Assembly (NCBI GenBank): GCA_024743115.1 | Contig: JANSXC010000002.1 | Span: forward strand, 288,207 to 352,206 | Direction: 5' to 3' | Origin: a bacterium | GTDB taxonomy: Bacteria; Planctomycetota; UBA1135; UBA2386 | Length of the DNA stretch: 64,000 nucleotides | In this document: in pieces, positions 1-9,245 of the stretch | Position numbering within the stretch: position 1 is the first letter of the stretch | How the letters are laid out: every line of letters starts with the position of its first letter | Notes under the pieces: model-generated | Databases searched by the model: none | Told to the model about the DNA's origin: nothing | The model's input: only the letters and a program-made list of their open reading frames with translations | Program-made: the position numbers and the translations under genes

Positions 1-371
1 GCAAGGCGGGCTGCATCGTGTGCCACCAGCTGCCGCTGTTCACGGATCGGCTGTATCACAACGTCGGCATCGGGATGACCGCGGAGAAGCCGGACATCGG
101 CCGTGGCAAGATCGACAAGAGCAAGATGGGCGCGTTCAAGACGCCGACCCTGCGCGAGATCGCGAAGACCGGGCCCTACTTCCACGACGGCAGCGTCGCG
201 ACCTTGCGCGAGGCCGTGAAGGTCATGGCCAGCGGCGGCATCGCCAACCCGCACAAGGATCCGCTCGTCATGGATCGACAGCTCAGCGACGACGAGATCG
301 ATCAGCTGGTCGCGTTCCTCGAGTGCCTGAGCGGCAACCAGGGCTTCACCAAGCCGACGCTGCCCGAGTAG
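1..371 (+). CDS. Cytochrome c peroxidase / MauG-family protein, C-terminal part (5' truncated by window)
   Basis: The frame is open from the first bases of the window, so the start lies outside. The visible part opens with a CIVCH heme c motif, followed by the run FKTPTLREIAKTGPYFHDGS and then a short helical C-terminus. That run is typical of the second heme domain of di-heme cytochrome c peroxidases and MauG-like proteins, which reduce hydrogen peroxide or oxidise other substrates in the periplasm. About 120 residues are visible; family members have 300 or more, so the first heme domain and signal peptide must lie upstream. The exact substrate cannot be told from this fragment. Any internal GTG or ATG in this stretch is not a real start because the heme motif spans it. 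Confidence 0.85.
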   Translation, partial: KAGCIVCHQLPLFTDRLYHNVGIGMTAEKPDIGRGKIDKSKMGAFKTPTLREIAKTGPYFHDGSVATLREAVKVMASGGIANPHKDPLVMDRQLSDDEIDQLVAFLECLSGNQGFTKPTLPE

Positions 372-456
372 GCGCGTGCCGCAACAGGTCATGCCGCGAT
401 AGGGCATACCGAAACCGGGTGTGCCGAAGTCGAGCGCGCTGGCCCTGGATCTACCC

Positions 457-1638
457 ATGACCAACTCCTTCGTGTCGTCAGGGGCGCGCCTCGTCGCGAC
501 GTTCGTCTCTGCTCTGCTGTCGACGTTCGGATTTGCGCTGGGGCAGTCCGCAGCGGCGGGGAGCCAGCGGACCGTTCGGGTCCTCGATCTCCACGGCACG
601 CCGTTCGAGCGCGGTTTCCAGCACGGCCAGCAACTGAAGGCCGAGATCGCCGCGCTGCTGCCACACTTCGAGCGCGATCTGCTCGAGCGCGGGATGGGCA
701 CCGTCGACGAGTTCGTCGAGTGGTTCCTGGGCGCAACGAAATACGACGAGGCGATTCGCCGGCACGTGCCGGGGCTGCTCGACGAGGTGCGCGGCCTGGC
801 GCAGGGCGCGGGTCAGGACTTCGACACGATGCTCGTCTACCAGCTCGTCGATGAGTACTGGGTGCAGTCGATGCTGCGCGAGCGCGGTGACAAGTGCACG
901 ACCGTCGGTGTTGCGCGGGATGGCGGGCAGCCGACGATCGTGGCGCAGAACCTCGATGTGCCGCACTGGATGCATCGCTATCCGACCGTGCTGCGGATCC
1001 GGCACAGCGACTCCGAGTTGGCGAGTCTCGTGGTCACGATTCCGGGGCTGATCGGCGCGATGGGGCTCAACAGCAACCGGGTCGGCATCGGCGTCAACAC
1101 GATCATGCAGATCCAGTCCTGCCGCGACGGCCTGCCGGTGGCGTTCGTCGTGCGCGGTGTGCTCGAGCAGCCGAACGCCGAAGCGGCGCGGGCATTCCTG
1201 CAGCGGGTCAGGCACGCGAGCGGACAGGCCTACACGATCGGTGGTCCCGATGACGTCACGTGTCACGAGTGTTCGGCCAACGCGATCGTCCGGTTCGTTC
1301 CCGAGCGCGGCCCCGACCGGGTCTGGCACACGAATCACCCGGTGGCGAGCAAGGACTACTCCGAGCTCTATCGCGGGTGGGTGGCGCAGAGCGGTGGCGA
1401 CCCGGACAACTTCGATTTCGGGTGCACGCGGTTTCCCGCGGTGGAACGCGTGCTGTCACGCGATGGGGTCTGCGGTCCGGATGCGATCGAGGCCGCGCTC
1501 TCGGCCCGCGGCTCAGGCGTCTGCAACCCGTCGACCTACACGTGCATCGTGATGCAGCTCGGCGAGGCGCCGACACTGCGGATGAGCGCCGGAGCACCCG
1601 ACCAGGCCGAGTTCACGACCGTGCGGCTGCAGGACTGA
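457..1638 (+). CDS. Secreted C45-family peptidase / acyl-CoA:6-APA acyltransferase-like hydrolase
   Basis: The protein is about 393 residues from the ATG at 457, which gives a clean signal peptide (hydrophobic residues about 11-29, Ala-rich cleavage site near 35). A GTG 36 bp upstream would add a poor N-terminus and was not used. Early in the mature part is the stretch TPFERGFQHGQQLKAEI. A probable N-terminal nucleophile Cys lies at about residue 147 in DKCTTVGV, followed by GGQPTIVAQNLD. These are hallmarks of the C45 / acyl-coenzyme A:6-aminopenicillanic acid acyltransferase family, whose members self-cleave before the Cys and then act on amide bonds. The substrate is unknown. It sits alone between the peroxidase and the DUF3667-like gene. 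Confidence 0.8.
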   Translation: MTNSFVSSGARLVATFVSALLSTFGFALGQSAAAGSQRTVRVLDLHGTPFERGFQHGQQLKAEIAALLPHFERDLLERGMGTVDEFVEWFLGATKYDEAIRRHVPGLLDEVRGLAQGAGQDFDTMLVYQLVDEYWVQSMLRERGDKCTTVGVARDGGQPTIVAQNLDVPHWMHRYPTVLRIRHSDSELASLVVTIPGLIGAMGLNSNRVGIGVNTIMQIQSCRDGLPVAFVVRGVLEQPNAEAARAFLQRVRHASGQAYTIGGPDDVTCHECSANAIVRFVPERGPDRVWHTNHPVASKDYSELYRGWVAQSGGDPDNFDFGCTRFPAVERVLSRDGVCGPDAIEAALSARGSGVCNPSTYTCIVMQLGEAPTLRMSAGAPDQAEFTTVRLQD

Positions 1639-1648
1639 CGATCGGCGA

Positions 1649-2392
1649 ATGGCTCGACCCGTCGCGCGTTCCTCGCCCTCGGAATGCCCCAACTGCGGGG
1701 CGCCGCTGACCGGACGCTATTGCGCGCAGTGCAGTCAGGACAATCGGGCTGCGGACCTCCGTTTCGTGGATCTCGGCGGGGATCTGATCGGCGCACTCGT
1801 GAGCTTCGATTCACGCCTGTGGCGTACGCTGCGGGAGCTCACCATCGATCCCGGTGGCGTGGTGCGGCGATACCGCGAGGGGCAACGGGCGCGCTACGTC
1901 TCGCCGTTGCGGTATTCGCTGGGCACGGCCGCGTTGTGGTGGCTGGTCGTGAGTTTTGCGATCCCGGGCAACGTCGAAGAGTTGTTGGCCGACCATCCGT
2001 ACGAGCTGGCTGGGCTGCTCTACGGGCAGTTGATCAACCTGCTCACGGCGCCGGTTCTCGGCTTGCCGATCGCGCTGTGCTTCCTCGGTAGCGGTCGAAG
2101 TTTGCTGCACCAGGTCGTGCTGTCGCTCTACGTCTGTGGGCACGTGTTTCTGTGGCGCGCCGGACTCGCCGGCTGTGGGCTCTTCCTGCCCGACGCGGCC
2201 GCGGTTCCGATCGGTTACGTCGACTTCGCGTTGTTTACCCTCTACCTCGCGGTGGCGCTGTGGTTTGCGCATCGTGGGCTCGTGCGGTTGCTCTGGCTGC
2301 GCGTGTTGGCGGCGCTCGTCGCCCTGTTCTTCGTCAGCTCGTTCGTGACGGGTTTCCTCGTCGGCGTGATCACAGCGTGGACCGCCCGCTGA
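1649..2392 (+). CDS. DUF3667-like zinc-ribbon integral membrane protein
   Basis: The protein has 247 residues. The N-terminus carries a zinc ribbon of the form CPNCG-x(6)-YCAQC. A conserved amphipathic stretch with RLWRTLRELTIDPGGVVR and then RARYVSPLRY follows; this layout matches proteins annotated as DUF3667. About five hydrophobic segments make up residues 85-245. The function of this family is not known; a cytoplasmic ribbon on a polytopic protein suggests a regulatory or assembly role. The gene begins 10 bp after the C45 peptidase stop and converges on thrC with only 5 bp between stops. Confidence 0.75.
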   Translation: MARPVARSSPSECPNCGAPLTGRYCAQCSQDNRAADLRFVDLGGDLIGALVSFDSRLWRTLRELTIDPGGVVRRYREGQRARYVSPLRYSLGTAALWWLVVSFAIPGNVEELLADHPYELAGLLYGQLINLLTAPVLGLPIALCFLGSGRSLLHQVVLSLYVCGHVFLWRAGLAGCGLFLPDAAAVPIGYVDFALFTLYLAVALWFAHRGLVRLLWLRVLAALVALFFVSSFVTGFLVGVITAWTAR

Positions 2393-2397
2393 GGTCG

Positions 2398-3696
2398 TCA
2401 AGAGTCGGCGCGTAGCTGCTGCCGCAACGCTTCGAACTCGGGCGCGAGCGGCTCGTCCGTGGCCTGGCGGGCGAGCAGGTTCTCGAGCGGCGGCGGCACC
2501 GGCACGGCCCGGCCGATGATCGGCTCGACGACCGACTCGAACTTCGCCGGGTGCGCGGTGGCGACCACACACCAGGGCCGTGCTTCGTCGCCGAGTTCGC
2601 GCTCGCGGACTTCGGCCGCGGCGGCGGTGTGCGGGCAGATCGTTACGCCGGCCGTCTCCGACCAGGTGCGAATGCGCGCGCGCAGCGCGTCGTCGTGGAC
2701 GCCGTACGCTGACACCCGCTGGCGCCGTTCGTCGGCCGCCGGCCACAGATGCGCGAGGCGTTCGAAGTTGCTCGGGTCGCCGACATCCATCGCGTTGGCG
2801 ATCGTGGCCACGCTCGGATGCGGGGTGTAGTCGCCACCGGCGAAGTGCTCGGGCAGCACGCGATTGCTGTTGGTCGCGAGCACGACGTCGCCGATCGGCA
2901 GGCCGATCTCGCGGGCCCATAGACAGGCCAGCGCGTTGCCGAGGTTGCCGGTCGGGATCACGTAGTTGAGTCGCTCGCCGTGTTCACGCCAGAACGTGAG
3001 GGCGCTGTGCGCGTAGTACGACATCTGCGGCAGCAGGCGGCCGGCGCTGATGCTGTTCGCCGACGTCAGCCTGAGCGCGGCCGTGAGCTCGGTGTCGCGG
3101 AACGCCTGTTTCGCGAGGCGTTGGCAGTCGTCGAACGTGCCCGCGACCCGGAAGGTGCGGACGTTTTCGCCGTAGCACGACAGCAGGTGGGCCTGCCGTG
3201 GCGCCACGAGGCCGTTGGGATAGAGGATCACGACGTCGAAGCCGTCACGCTGGAAGAACGCATCGGCCACGGCGCCGCCGGTGTCGCCCGACGTCGCGAC
3301 GAGGATCGTGCGACGTTCGTTGCCGGGCGCCGGCAGTCGCGCGAAGCACGCGGCGAGGAAGCGCGCGCCCACGTCCTTGAACGCCGCGGTCGGGCCGTGG
3401 AAGAGTTCGAGGAGGCGCGTGTCGCGTTGGTGATCGACCGCGACGAGCGGAACGTGGAATGCGAGTGCGTCACGGCACATCGCGGCAAGTTCGGGCGCGA
3501 GCGGCGAACCGGCGAAGAACGGCTGCAGCAGCGCCGTCGCGACCTCTGGCAGCGTGCTGGCGCCCGCGAACGCCTCGAGTTCGAGTCGCGGCAGCGCTGT
3601 CGGCACGTAGAGTCCGCCGTCGGGGGCGAGGCCACGCGCGATGGCCTCGTGGATCGGAGTCGGGACGGTGTCGCCGCGGGTGCTGATGAGGTTCAT
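2398..3696 (-). CDS. thrC: Threonine synthase
   Basis: ThrC converts O-phospho-L-homoserine to L-threonine with pyridoxal phosphate, the last step of threonine synthesis. The 432-residue length is normal for the longer (class I, E. coli/yeast-type) enzymes. Diagnostic stretches are the N-terminal STRG and DGGLYVP, the PLP lysine at about residue 107 in FHGPTAAFKDVGARF, the ATSGDTGGA phosphate-binding loop, and the GNLGNALA loop. The start codon overlaps the stop of thrB, so this is the third gene of a translationally coupled thrA-thrB-thrC operon. No leader-peptide attenuator was seen upstream of the operon. Confidence 0.96.
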   Translation of the reverse strand: MNLISTRGDTVPTPIHEAIARGLAPDGGLYVPTALPRLELEAFAGASTLPEVATALLQPFFAGSPLAPELAAMCRDALAFHVPLVAVDHQRDTRLLELFHGPTAAFKDVGARFLAACFARLPAPGNERRTILVATSGDTGGAVADAFFQRDGFDVVILYPNGLVAPRQAHLLSCYGENVRTFRVAGTFDDCQRLAKQAFRDTELTAALRLTSANSISAGRLLPQMSYYAHSALTFWREHGERLNYVIPTGNLGNALACLWAREIGLPIGDVVLATNSNRVLPEHFAGGDYTPHPSVATIANAMDVGDPSNFERLAHLWPAADERRQRVSAYGVHDDALRARIRTWSETAGVTICPHTAAAAEVRERELGDEARPWCVVATAHPAKFESVVEPIIGRAVPVPPPLENLLARQATDEPLAPEFEALRQQLRADS

Positions 3697-4649
3697 GCCG
3701 TGTGCTCCACACGCGCGGCGGGCCCGGCGACCGGGGACACCAGGGGCTGGCTCGCGACGCCGTGGTCGGCGAACGCGCGCTGCATCGTCTCGCCGCCACG
3801 GCCGGCGGTGGCCGCGTCGCGGAACCAGGCGAAGACGCTCGGGCCGCCGCCGGAGATACTTGCTCCGAGCGCGCCCGCGGCCAACGCCGCGGCCTTCACT
3901 GCCGCGAAACCCGGGATCAGCTCGGCGCGCCGCGGTTCGACGAGGGTGTCGCGGAGGTTCTCGGCGAGCAGCTCGAGATCGTTCTCGTAGAGCGCCGCGA
4001 ACACGGCGGCGAGGTGGCTCTGCTGCGTGACGAGTGCGCTCAGCTCGTACGGCGGCCGCAGCACCTCGCGAGCGCGGCGGGTCTCGAGTTCGAGTTCCGG
4101 ATGCACTACGGCGGCGTGCAGTCCGGCTGGCACCGGTAGCTGGCGCACGTCGTCCGCCGTCGCCATGACGAGGCCGCCGAAGAGCGCGGGCCCGACGTTG
4201 TCGCCGTGCGCGGCGCCGCTCGCGACCGCCTCGCCGGCGAGCGCGAACGGATACAGTTGGTGCGAGTGGAGCGGCGAGTCGAGCAACGCGTTCGTCGCGA
4301 CGAGCGCTGCGACGGCGGAGGCCGCCGAGCCACCGAGGCCCGAACTCAGCGGAATGCCCTTATCGATTTCGAGGTCGACGCCGAGCTGCGGATCCTCGGC
4401 TGCGAGCAGTCGTTCGACGGCATGGCCCGCAGTGTTCCGGGCCGGGTCGCGCGGCAGGTCGGTAACCGTGCCGCGGATCTCGACGATGCGCACACCGGGG
4501 ACCTGGCTGCGGCGCGCCGTTACGCGGTCGCCGGGTCCGCTCACGCTGTGGCCGAGCAGGTCGAAGCCGACGGCGACGTTGGCCACGGTCGCCGGCGCGA
4601 CTGCGGTCGCCGTCGACAGCGGGCGCGCGTTCTCGCGGCGCCCGCTCAT
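3693..4649 (-). CDS. thrB: Homoserine kinase
   Basis: This GHMP-family kinase phosphorylates L-homoserine to O-phosphohomoserine, the substrate of ThrC next door. It has 318 residues, normal for the family. The N-terminal ATVANVAVGFDLLG strand is typical of bacterial ThrB, the GHMP ATP loop is PLSSGLGGSAASA (about residues 100-112), and a C-terminal SGGGPSVFAW motif is present. Its ATG overlaps the thrA stop by 4 bp, and its own stop overlaps the thrC start, so the three enzymes should be made in similar amounts from one message. Confidence 0.95.
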   Translation of the reverse strand: MSGRRENARPLSTATAVAPATVANVAVGFDLLGHSVSGPGDRVTARRSQVPGVRIVEIRGTVTDLPRDPARNTAGHAVERLLAAEDPQLGVDLEIDKGIPLSSGLGGSAASAVAALVATNALLDSPLHSHQLYPFALAGEAVASGAAHGDNVGPALFGGLVMATADDVRQLPVPAGLHAAVVHPELELETRRAREVLRPPYELSALVTQQSHLAAVFAALYENDLELLAENLRDTLVEPRRAELIPGFAAVKAAALAAGALGASISGGGPSVFAWFRDAATAGRGGETMQRAFADHGVASQPLVSPVAGPAARVEHTA

Positions 4650-7138
4650 ACGCGGGCTCCGAGTGCGGCGGCGACGCGTAGCAGATCCGCGAAGACTCCC
4701 GCGGCCGTGACCTCGGGGCCGGCGCCGGGGCCCTGCACCACGAGCGGGTTGTCGAGGTAGCGCCGGGTCGTGAACTGCACGACGTTGTCGGTCGGTCGGA
4801 CGCTCGCGAACGCGTGGTCGTGATCGAGTTCGGTGAGACCGACGGTGGGGTGGCCGTCGCGATCGAGGTGCGCGACGTAGCGCAGGATCTTGCCGCGTGC
4901 TGCCGCGGCGGCGAGCCGTTGCTGCATCGGTGCATCGAGTTCGGCGAGCCGCGCGAGGAACGTGTGCTGGTCGACGCCGCGTAGCGCGTCGGGAACGAGC
5001 CCCTCGACCTGCACGTCGTCGAGTTCGAGTTCACGGCCGAGTTCACGCCCGAGGATCACGAGCTTGCGCGCGACGTCGTTGCCCGACAGGTCTTCGCGCG
5101 GATCCGGTTCGGTCAGGCCCGCGGCCCGGGCCTCGGCGACGAGCTCCGAGAACGGCCGGGAGCCGTCGAAGCGCTGGAACAGATAGCCGAGCGTGCCCGA
5201 CAGGATGCCAGCGATCGCGAGGACCTCGTCACCGGTGTCGACGAGATCCTGCAGCGTGCCGAGGATCGGCAGGCCGGCGCCGCAGGTCGCTTCGAAGCGG
5301 AAGCGCGCGCCGGTTGCGCTCGCGGCAGAACGGATCGCTGCGTAGCGCGCGAACTCGCCGGCCCCGGCGTGCTTGTTGGGCGTGATCACGTGTACGCCGG
5401 CCTGGAGCCAACCGGCGTAGAGATCGGCGACCGCCGGGCTGGCCGTGCAGTCGATCATCAACGCGTGCGGCAGGTGCGCCGCGTGGACGTGCGCCGTGAA
5501 CGCGGCGGCGTCGAACGCGACACTCTCCGCGGTGAACCGCTCGCGCCAGTTGTCGAGTTCGATGCCGCGGTCGCAGAGCAGCATGCGCCGACTCGAGGCG
5601 ATGCCGCGCACGCGCAGATCGAGGTGGGTTCGTTCATGCAGGCGTGCCGCCGCAGCCGCGAGCTGGTCGAGCAGCGCCGCGCCGACCTGGCCTGGGCCGA
5701 CGAGTCCGACCGACAACGTTTGCGCGGACAGGTAGAATCCGGCGTGCACGGCGCGCAGCGCGCGAGCTGCGTCGGCCTCGGCCACGGCGACCGAGATGTT
5801 GCGCTCCGAAGCGCCCTGTGCGATTGCGCGGATGTTGATCCGGCTCTTGCCCAACGCTTCGAACATCCGCGCCGCGATGCCGGGCGTCCCGGCCATGCCG
5901 TCGCCGACCGCAGCGAGCACGCTGACGCCTGGGGTCGCGGCCACGGCCTGGATCTGACCGCGGCCGAGCTCGCGCGCGAACGCTTCTTCGAGCACGGTCA
6001 CCGCGTGCGCGGCAGTCTGCTGATCGACGACGCAGCAGATCGAGTGTTCGGAGCTGCCCTGCGAGATCATCACGACGGAGATACCCGCGTGGTGCAGCGC
6101 GCCAAAGACGCGTTCGGCGGTGCCGGGCACGCCGATCATGCCGGCGCCCTCGACGTTGACGATCGCCATGCCGCCGATCGTCGTGATGCCCGCGACGGGC
6201 GTGTCCGTGCGCGCGGCCGTCGTGCGATCCGCGATCCGGGTCCCGGGATGCTCGGGCCGCATCGTATTGCGAATCGTGAGCGGGATGCCGCGCGCGATCG
6301 CGGGCGCCATCGTCTGCGGATGGATCACCTTGGCGCCGAAGTAGGCCAGTTCGCAGGCTTCGTCATAGGACAACGAATCGAGCAGGATCGCCTCGGGAAC
6401 GACCCGCGGGTCGGCCGAGAGCACGCCGTCGACGTCGGTCCAGATGTGGATCTCGCCGGCGTCGAACAGTGCGGCAAAGATCGCGCACGAGTAGTCGCTG
6501 CCGTTGCGGCCCAGGGTCGTGACGCGGTCCTCGCGATCGCGCGCCACGAATCCCGTCGCAACGACGATCGGCGCGTCGTGATCCGCGCGCCATCGTGCGA
6601 GTCGCTCACGACTCCCGGCCCACTCGACGGCGACGCCGAGCTCTTCGTGGCTGACGACGAGCACCTCGCGGGCGTCGAGGCAGCGGCTGTCGCCACCGCG
6701 ATGCGCCAGCACCGCCGTGAGCAGGTGGGCGCAGAATACTTCGCCGAGGCCCTGCACGAACGCCATGGTGTCGGGTGACGGCGAGCCGACGACTGCGAGC
6801 GCGTGCAGCACGTCGGCGAGCATGTCGAACTGTTCGTCGAGCCAGGCGTGATGCGGGTGATCGGCCCCGAGGAGCGCGGCACTCGTATCGAGGTGGCGGG
6901 TGCGCAGGTCGCCGAGCCGGTTGCGCCAGGCCGGCGAACGGTCGGCGGCGAGCTGACCGAGTTCGATCAAGGCATCCGTGACGCCTTGCATCGCCGAGAC
7001 CACGACGACCTGTCGCGGTTCGTCGCGGCCGAGCAGCACGTCCGCGACATGCCCGATGCGATCGGCGTCACGCAGACTCGACCCACCGAACTTGTGGGCC
7101 ACGGGGGCGTTGGTCGACGGCGAGGCAGTTTGGCTCAC
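4646..7138 (-). CDS. thrA: Bifunctional aspartate kinase / homoserine dehydrogenase
   Basis: One chain (830 residues) carries the first and third enzymes of the threonine branch. The aspartokinase half starts with AHKFGGSS (residues 14-21) and has GRNGSDYS (about 210-217). Two ACT-type segments follow (about 320-470), where threonine feedback usually acts. The homoserine dehydrogenase half starts with the Rossmann motif GLVGPGQVG at about 478 and contains TPNKHAGAG. I chose the GTG at 7138, because the frame stays open upstream into mnmE on the other strand but the family similarity begins just after this codon. No good Shine-Dalgarno is visible. The gene leads the thrABC operon and is divergent from mnmE across 65 bp. 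Confidence 0.94.
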   Translation of the reverse strand: MSQTASPSTNAPVAHKFGGSSLRDADRIGHVADVLLGRDEPRQVVVVSAMQGVTDALIELGQLAADRSPAWRNRLGDLRTRHLDTSAALLGADHPHHAWLDEQFDMLADVLHALAVVGSPSPDTMAFVQGLGEVFCAHLLTAVLAHRGGDSRCLDAREVLVVSHEELGVAVEWAGSRERLARWRADHDAPIVVATGFVARDREDRVTTLGRNGSDYSCAIFAALFDAGEIHIWTDVDGVLSADPRVVPEAILLDSLSYDEACELAYFGAKVIHPQTMAPAIARGIPLTIRNTMRPEHPGTRIADRTTAARTDTPVAGITTIGGMAIVNVEGAGMIGVPGTAERVFGALHHAGISVVMISQGSSEHSICCVVDQQTAAHAVTVLEEAFARELGRGQIQAVAATPGVSVLAAVGDGMAGTPGIAARMFEALGKSRINIRAIAQGASERNISVAVAEADAARALRAVHAGFYLSAQTLSVGLVGPGQVGAALLDQLAAAAARLHERTHLDLRVRGIASSRRMLLCDRGIELDNWRERFTAESVAFDAAAFTAHVHAAHLPHALMIDCTASPAVADLYAGWLQAGVHVITPNKHAGAGEFARYAAIRSAASATGARFRFEATCGAGLPILGTLQDLVDTGDEVLAIAGILSGTLGYLFQRFDGSRPFSELVAEARAAGLTEPDPREDLSGNDVARKLVILGRELGRELELDDVQVEGLVPDALRGVDQHTFLARLAELDAPMQQRLAAAAARGKILRYVAHLDRDGHPTVGLTELDHDHAFASVRPTDNVVQFTTRRYLDNPLVVQGPGAGPEVTAAGVFADLLRVAAALGARV

Positions 7139-7203
7139 GAATACGGAATCGAGCAAACGGGCGGTCGCACCGTAATCGGAAGTCTCGATAGGATCTCGGT
7201 CCG

Positions 7204-8601
7204 ATGCTCGGTGACACGATTCTCGCGCTGGCCTCCCCGGATGGTGGCGGGGATCGGGCCGTCGTGCGGATCTCGGGGCCGGCCGCGCGAGCGCTCGCAG
7301 GGCTCGCGTTCGCGGGCGAACTGCCGGATCGCCGGGCGACCGTCGAGGGGCACCTGCGGGTCCGCAGCCGGCTCGTGCCGGCAATGGCCCTCGTGATGCC
7401 GGGGCCGCGGTCGTTCACGGGCGAGGACGTCGTCGAACTGCACCTGCCGGGTAGTTCGCAGCTCGTCACCGTTCTGCAGGAGGAGCTTTTGCAGGCCGGC
7501 TCGGAGCTTGGTGTGCGGGCGGCGCAGCCGGGCGAGTTCACGGCGCGGGCTTGCACCAACGGACGACTCGACCTCGCGCAGGCCGAGGGCATCCTGATGC
7601 TGCTGCACGCGGCGGACCGTCGCGAGCTGGCGGCGTCGGTGCAGTGGCTGCGCGGCGGCATGTCGGAGGCCATGGGGCAGCTGCGCCAGCGGCTCGAAGA
7701 CGTGCTCGCGCTGCTCGAGTCCGGGCTCGATTTCGCGGCCGACGAGACCGGCGCCGTACTGCCGGCCGACGTTCTACCCGCGCTCGCCGGGATCGAGGAG
7801 CGGGCGGCGGCGCTGCTCGGCACTCTGCCCGCAGTGGCGCCCGGCGGGGAGGTGCTGCTGCGAGGGCGGGCCAACGCGGGCAAATCGGCGCTCGCGAACG
7901 CCCTCGCGGGGCGCCAGGACGTGCTCGTGGCCGCCGTTCCGGGCACGACGCGGGATCTCGTCCGGATCGAGCTCGGCGACGAGGTGGCGCTCTGGGACGC
8001 GCCCGGCGATCTGGATCGGGCCGGCGCGGACGCGGCTACGGTCGATCGGGCACCCGTCGATCCGGCTACGGTCGATCGGGCACCCGTCGATCCGGCTACG
8101 GTCGATCGGGCCGCGCTGGCGCTGCGTGATCGGCTCGCGGGTCGCGCGCCGGTTGCGCTCGCGGTCCTCGATGCGACGAATCCGCGCTGGCCCAACGCTG
8201 CGGCTCCGGCGGCCGGCGCCATGACCTGGCTCGCGGTCGTCGTCACCAAGGTGGATCAGCCGCACGACCTCGCGGCGGTCGAGCGCGCGATTCCGGCCGT
8301 GGCGGGGGAGTTGCCGCGCATTTTCACCAGTGCGGTGGCGCGTACCGGACTGGGCGAATTGCGCGCCCTGCTGCTCCGGGCCGCAGGGGCCGGGGCGAGC
8401 GCCGCCGGGGGGCCGCTACGGCAGCAACTCGGTGGCGTTCTGGCGTCGGCGCGCCGCGCCGCGGCGGCCCTCACCGATGGGCCGGAATTGGCGGCGATGG
8501 AGCTCCAGGGCGCGCTGCGGGTCCTTCGGGCCGACGCCTCCGGCCACTCGGCGGAGCCGTTGCTGGACCGGATCTACGGCCGGTTCTGTCTCGGCAAGTA
8601 A
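7204..8601 (+). CDS. mnmE: tRNA uridine-5-carboxymethylaminomethyl modification GTPase MnmE
   Basis: MnmE, with MnmG, modifies the wobble uridine of several tRNAs. The protein has 465 residues, normal length. The N-terminal folate-binding domain has SGPAAR and the GEFTARA stretch. The G domain carries the P-loop GRANAGKS (about residues 221-228), G3 as DAPG (265-268) and G4 as TKVD. The protein ends in FCLGK, the conserved C-terminal cysteine signature. The odd part is just after G3: a 10-residue unit (ATVDRAPVDP) is repeated about 2.7 times where a short switch II loop is normal (see repeat entry). G3 is also DAPG rather than the usual DTAG. The core motifs are intact, so the gene is probably functional. 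Confidence 0.93.
   Translation: MLGDTILALASPDGGGDRAVVRISGPAARALAGLAFAGELPDRRATVEGHLRVRSRLVPAMALVMPGPRSFTGEDVVELHLPGSSQLVTVLQEELLQAGSELGVRAAQPGEFTARACTNGRLDLAQAEGILMLLHAADRRELAASVQWLRGGMSEAMGQLRQRLEDVLALLESGLDFAADETGAVLPADVLPALAGIEERAAALLGTLPAVAPGGEVLLRGRANAGKSALANALAGRQDVLVAAVPGTTRDLVRIELGDEVALWDAPGDLDRAGADAATVDRAPVDPATVDRAPVDPATVDRAALALRDRLAGRAPVALAVLDATNPRWPNAAAPAAGAMTWLAVVVTKVDQPHDLAAVERAIPAVAGELPRIFTSAVARTGLGELRALLLRAAGAGASAAGGPLRQQLGGVLASARRAAAALTDGPELAAMELQGALRVLRADASGHSAEPLLDRIYGRFCLGK
8035..8111 (+). repeat. 30-bp in-frame tandem repeat inside the mnmE G domain
   Basis: Two perfect 30-bp copies (8035-8064 and 8065-8094) and a 17-bp partial third copy encode ATVDRAPVDP twice and then ATVDR. 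The unit is a multiple of 3, so copy-number change would keep the frame. It lies 10 residues after the G3 motif of MnmE, in the switch II area. Confidence 0.95.
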
Positions 8602-8655
8602 CTTGGCCGACGCTTCGTCGGTGCGCCGCGCGCGCGACTCGTCCGATCCAGTCCT

Positions 8656-8685
8656 TTGACACACAAGCCGTTGGGGCGCTATCGT
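8656..8685 (+). promoter_or_regulatory. Candidate sigma-70 promoter for the nrdR-smc run
   Basis: A perfect TTGACA (8656-8661) is followed after an 18-bp spacer by TATCGT (8680-8685), a 4/6 match to TATAAT. It sits 65 bp before the nrdR ATG in an otherwise GC-rich gap. It would drive nrdR, the ATP-cone gene and smc together. A NrdR box was not recognised with confidence. Confidence 0.55.
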
Positions 8686-8750
8686 TTCGGCGTCTCCTAG
8701 GGCTGGGTATCCGAGGTCAGTCGGATCCCGCCGGTCTTTCGTGTTCTCAG

Positions 8751-9245
8751 ATGCGTTGCCCCTACTGCAAGTCCGACAACGACCGCGTGATCGATTCGCG
8801 TGCGAGTGCGGACGGTTACGCGATTCGGCGGCGGCGCGTCTGCTCCGATTGCGGTCGGCGCTATACCACCTACGAGCGGGTCGAAACGGCGCCGCTCCGC
8901 GTGGTCAAGAAGACGGGAGAGCGGCTCGCGTTCGATCGCAGCAAGGTGCTCTCGGGCATGGTGCGCGCTTGTGAAAAGCGCCCCGTGACGCAGGAGCAGC
9001 TCGAAGCAGTGACCGATCGGATCGAGCGGCAGTGCATGGAGGCCTTCGACAAGGAGGTGCCGAGCAAGGTCATCGGCAACCTCATCATGCAAGAGCTGCG
9101 GATGCTCGATCAGGTGGCGTACGTGCGATTCGCGTCGGTCTATCGCGAGTTCAAGGACGTGTCGCAGTTCCTGGAAGAGCTGAAACCGATGCTCGAGAAG
9201 CGACGGGAGGGCGGTCATGAAGCGGCGGAAGGAACATCTGGTTGA
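8751..9245 (+). CDS. nrdR: Transcriptional repressor NrdR
   Basis: NrdR represses ribonucleotide reductase genes in response to dATP/ATP. It has 164 residues, normal for the family. The N-terminal zinc ribbon is CPYC (residues 3-6) with CSDC (31-34) and the downstream stretch RRYTTYERVE. The ATP-cone follows, with VKKTGERLAFDRSK and the later VAYVRFASVYREF motif. There is no ribonucleotide reductase gene in the window, so its targets are elsewhere. The last 29 bp overlap the next gene, which itself carries an ATP-cone-like segment. Confidence 0.96.
   Translation: MRCPYCKSDNDRVIDSRASADGYAIRRRRVCSDCGRRYTTYERVETAPLRVVKKTGERLAFDRSKVLSGMVRACEKRPVTQEQLEAVTDRIERQCMEAFDKEVPSKVIGNLIMQELRMLDQVAYVRFASVYREFKDVSQFLEELKPMLEKRREGGHEAAEGTSG

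Noticed and set aside
7139-7384. An N-terminal extension of thrA reaching into mnmE
   Set aside because: The frame is open but has no aspartokinase similarity before the GTG at 7138, and it would overlap the start of mnmE on the other strand by 181 bp.
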